Origin: Clostridia bacterium
GTDB taxonomy: Bacteria > Bacillota > Clostridia > UMGS1810
Direction of reading: 5' to 3'
NCBI GenBank assembly: GCA_017549745.1
Contig: JAFYUA010000278.1
Span: 1 to 5,646 of the forward strand
Length of the DNA: 5,646 nucleotides
A program made the position numbers and the translations under genes. Positions within the stretch are counted from its first letter, which is position 1. Every line of letters starts with the position of its first letter. The notes beneath the pieces are model-generated. The model had not been told where the DNA came from, made no database searches, and was given only the letters and a program-made list of their open reading frames with translations. Below, one piece after another: positions 5,343-5,646 of the stretch.

Positions 5343-5646
5343 TCATTTCAAATACTTGGCAAGGTACTTGCCCGTGTAGGATTTTTTGCACTTTGCAATT
5401 CCCTCGGGTGTGCCCTCAAACACGATTTTGCCGCCCTTGTCACCACCCTCGGGGCCGAGGTCGATGATGTGGTCAACCACCTTGATGACATCGAGATTGT
5501 GCTCAATGACTATGACTGTGTTGCCTGCATCTACTAAGGTGGAGAGCACATCGGTGAGCTTGTGAACATCGGCCACATGCAGACCTGTGGTGGGCTCGTC
5601 GAGGATATACACCGTTTTGCCTGTGCTTTTGCGGCTGAGCTCTGTG
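5343..5646 (-). CDS. uvrA: Excinuclease ABC subunit A, C-terminal end (starts beyond the window)
   Basis: The last 100 codons of UvrA, the ATP-binding damage sensor that loads UvrB in nucleotide excision repair; the rest lies past base 5646. The visible part begins TELSRKSTGKT and includes the Walker B segment ILDEPTTGLH, the ATPase H-loop VIVIEHNLDVIK, then IIDLGPEGGDKGG and the family-typical tail ending SYTGKYLAKYLK. The glycine-rich LGPEGG segment and the SYTGKYL tail are specific to UvrA rather than other ABC ATPases. The C-terminus is intact. It is on the same strand as the FHA-ftsW unit but 190 bp away, with a large inverted repeat between, so it is probably a separate transcription unit. 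Confidence 0.95.
   Translation of the reverse strand, partial: TELSRKSTGKTVYILDEPTTGLHVADVHKLTDVLSTLVDAGNTVIVIEHNLDVIKVVDHIIDLGPEGGDKGGKIVFEGTPEGIAKCKKSYTGKYLAKYLK

Overview
This 5.6-kb window reads as ordinary chromosome from a low-to-moderate-GC Gram-positive bacterium, most likely a member of the Clostridia. The reasons are strong AGGAGG-type ribosome binding sites, sigma-A-like promoters, a tRNA gene with no encoded CCA, an asnA-asnS pair, and an FHA-protein/FtsW pair. Every gene I can support lies on the minus strand, so transcription runs from high to low coordinates. No rRNA, CRISPR array, transposase or phage gene is visible.

Read in the direction of transcription, the window opens with the last 100 codons of uvrA (nucleotide excision repair). 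A 190-bp gap follows and holds a long, nearly perfect inverted repeat (5240..5324). Next is a tight two-gene unit: a membrane-anchored FHA-domain protein and a SEDS-family FtsW/RodA glycosyltransferase, 4 bp apart. Their likely job is peptidoglycan synthesis with phospho-threonine-dependent recruitment. The class B penicillin-binding protein that often follows this pair is not here.

A near-consensus promoter whose -35 box overlaps the ftsW stop codon then drives asnA-asnS. These encode ammonia-dependent asparagine synthetase and asparaginyl-tRNA synthetase, so the operon makes asparagine and loads it onto tRNA(Asn). The leader is only about 34 nt, too short for a T-box. A GC-rich hairpin ends the operon.

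A second strong promoter, carrying a palindrome in its spacer, drives a tRNA-Ala(GGC) gene followed by a clear intrinsic terminator. Beyond it are a 42-residue, highly charged protein of unknown function and, behind its own near-perfect promoter, the first 145 codons of an APC-superfamily amino-acid permease that runs off the window. The permease uses codons differently from ftsW.

I do not see a clearly new multi-gene system. The items most worth a second look are the 85-bp inverted-repeat element, the 42-aa protein, the FHA-FtsW pair without its usual partner, and the compositional change beside the tRNA gene.
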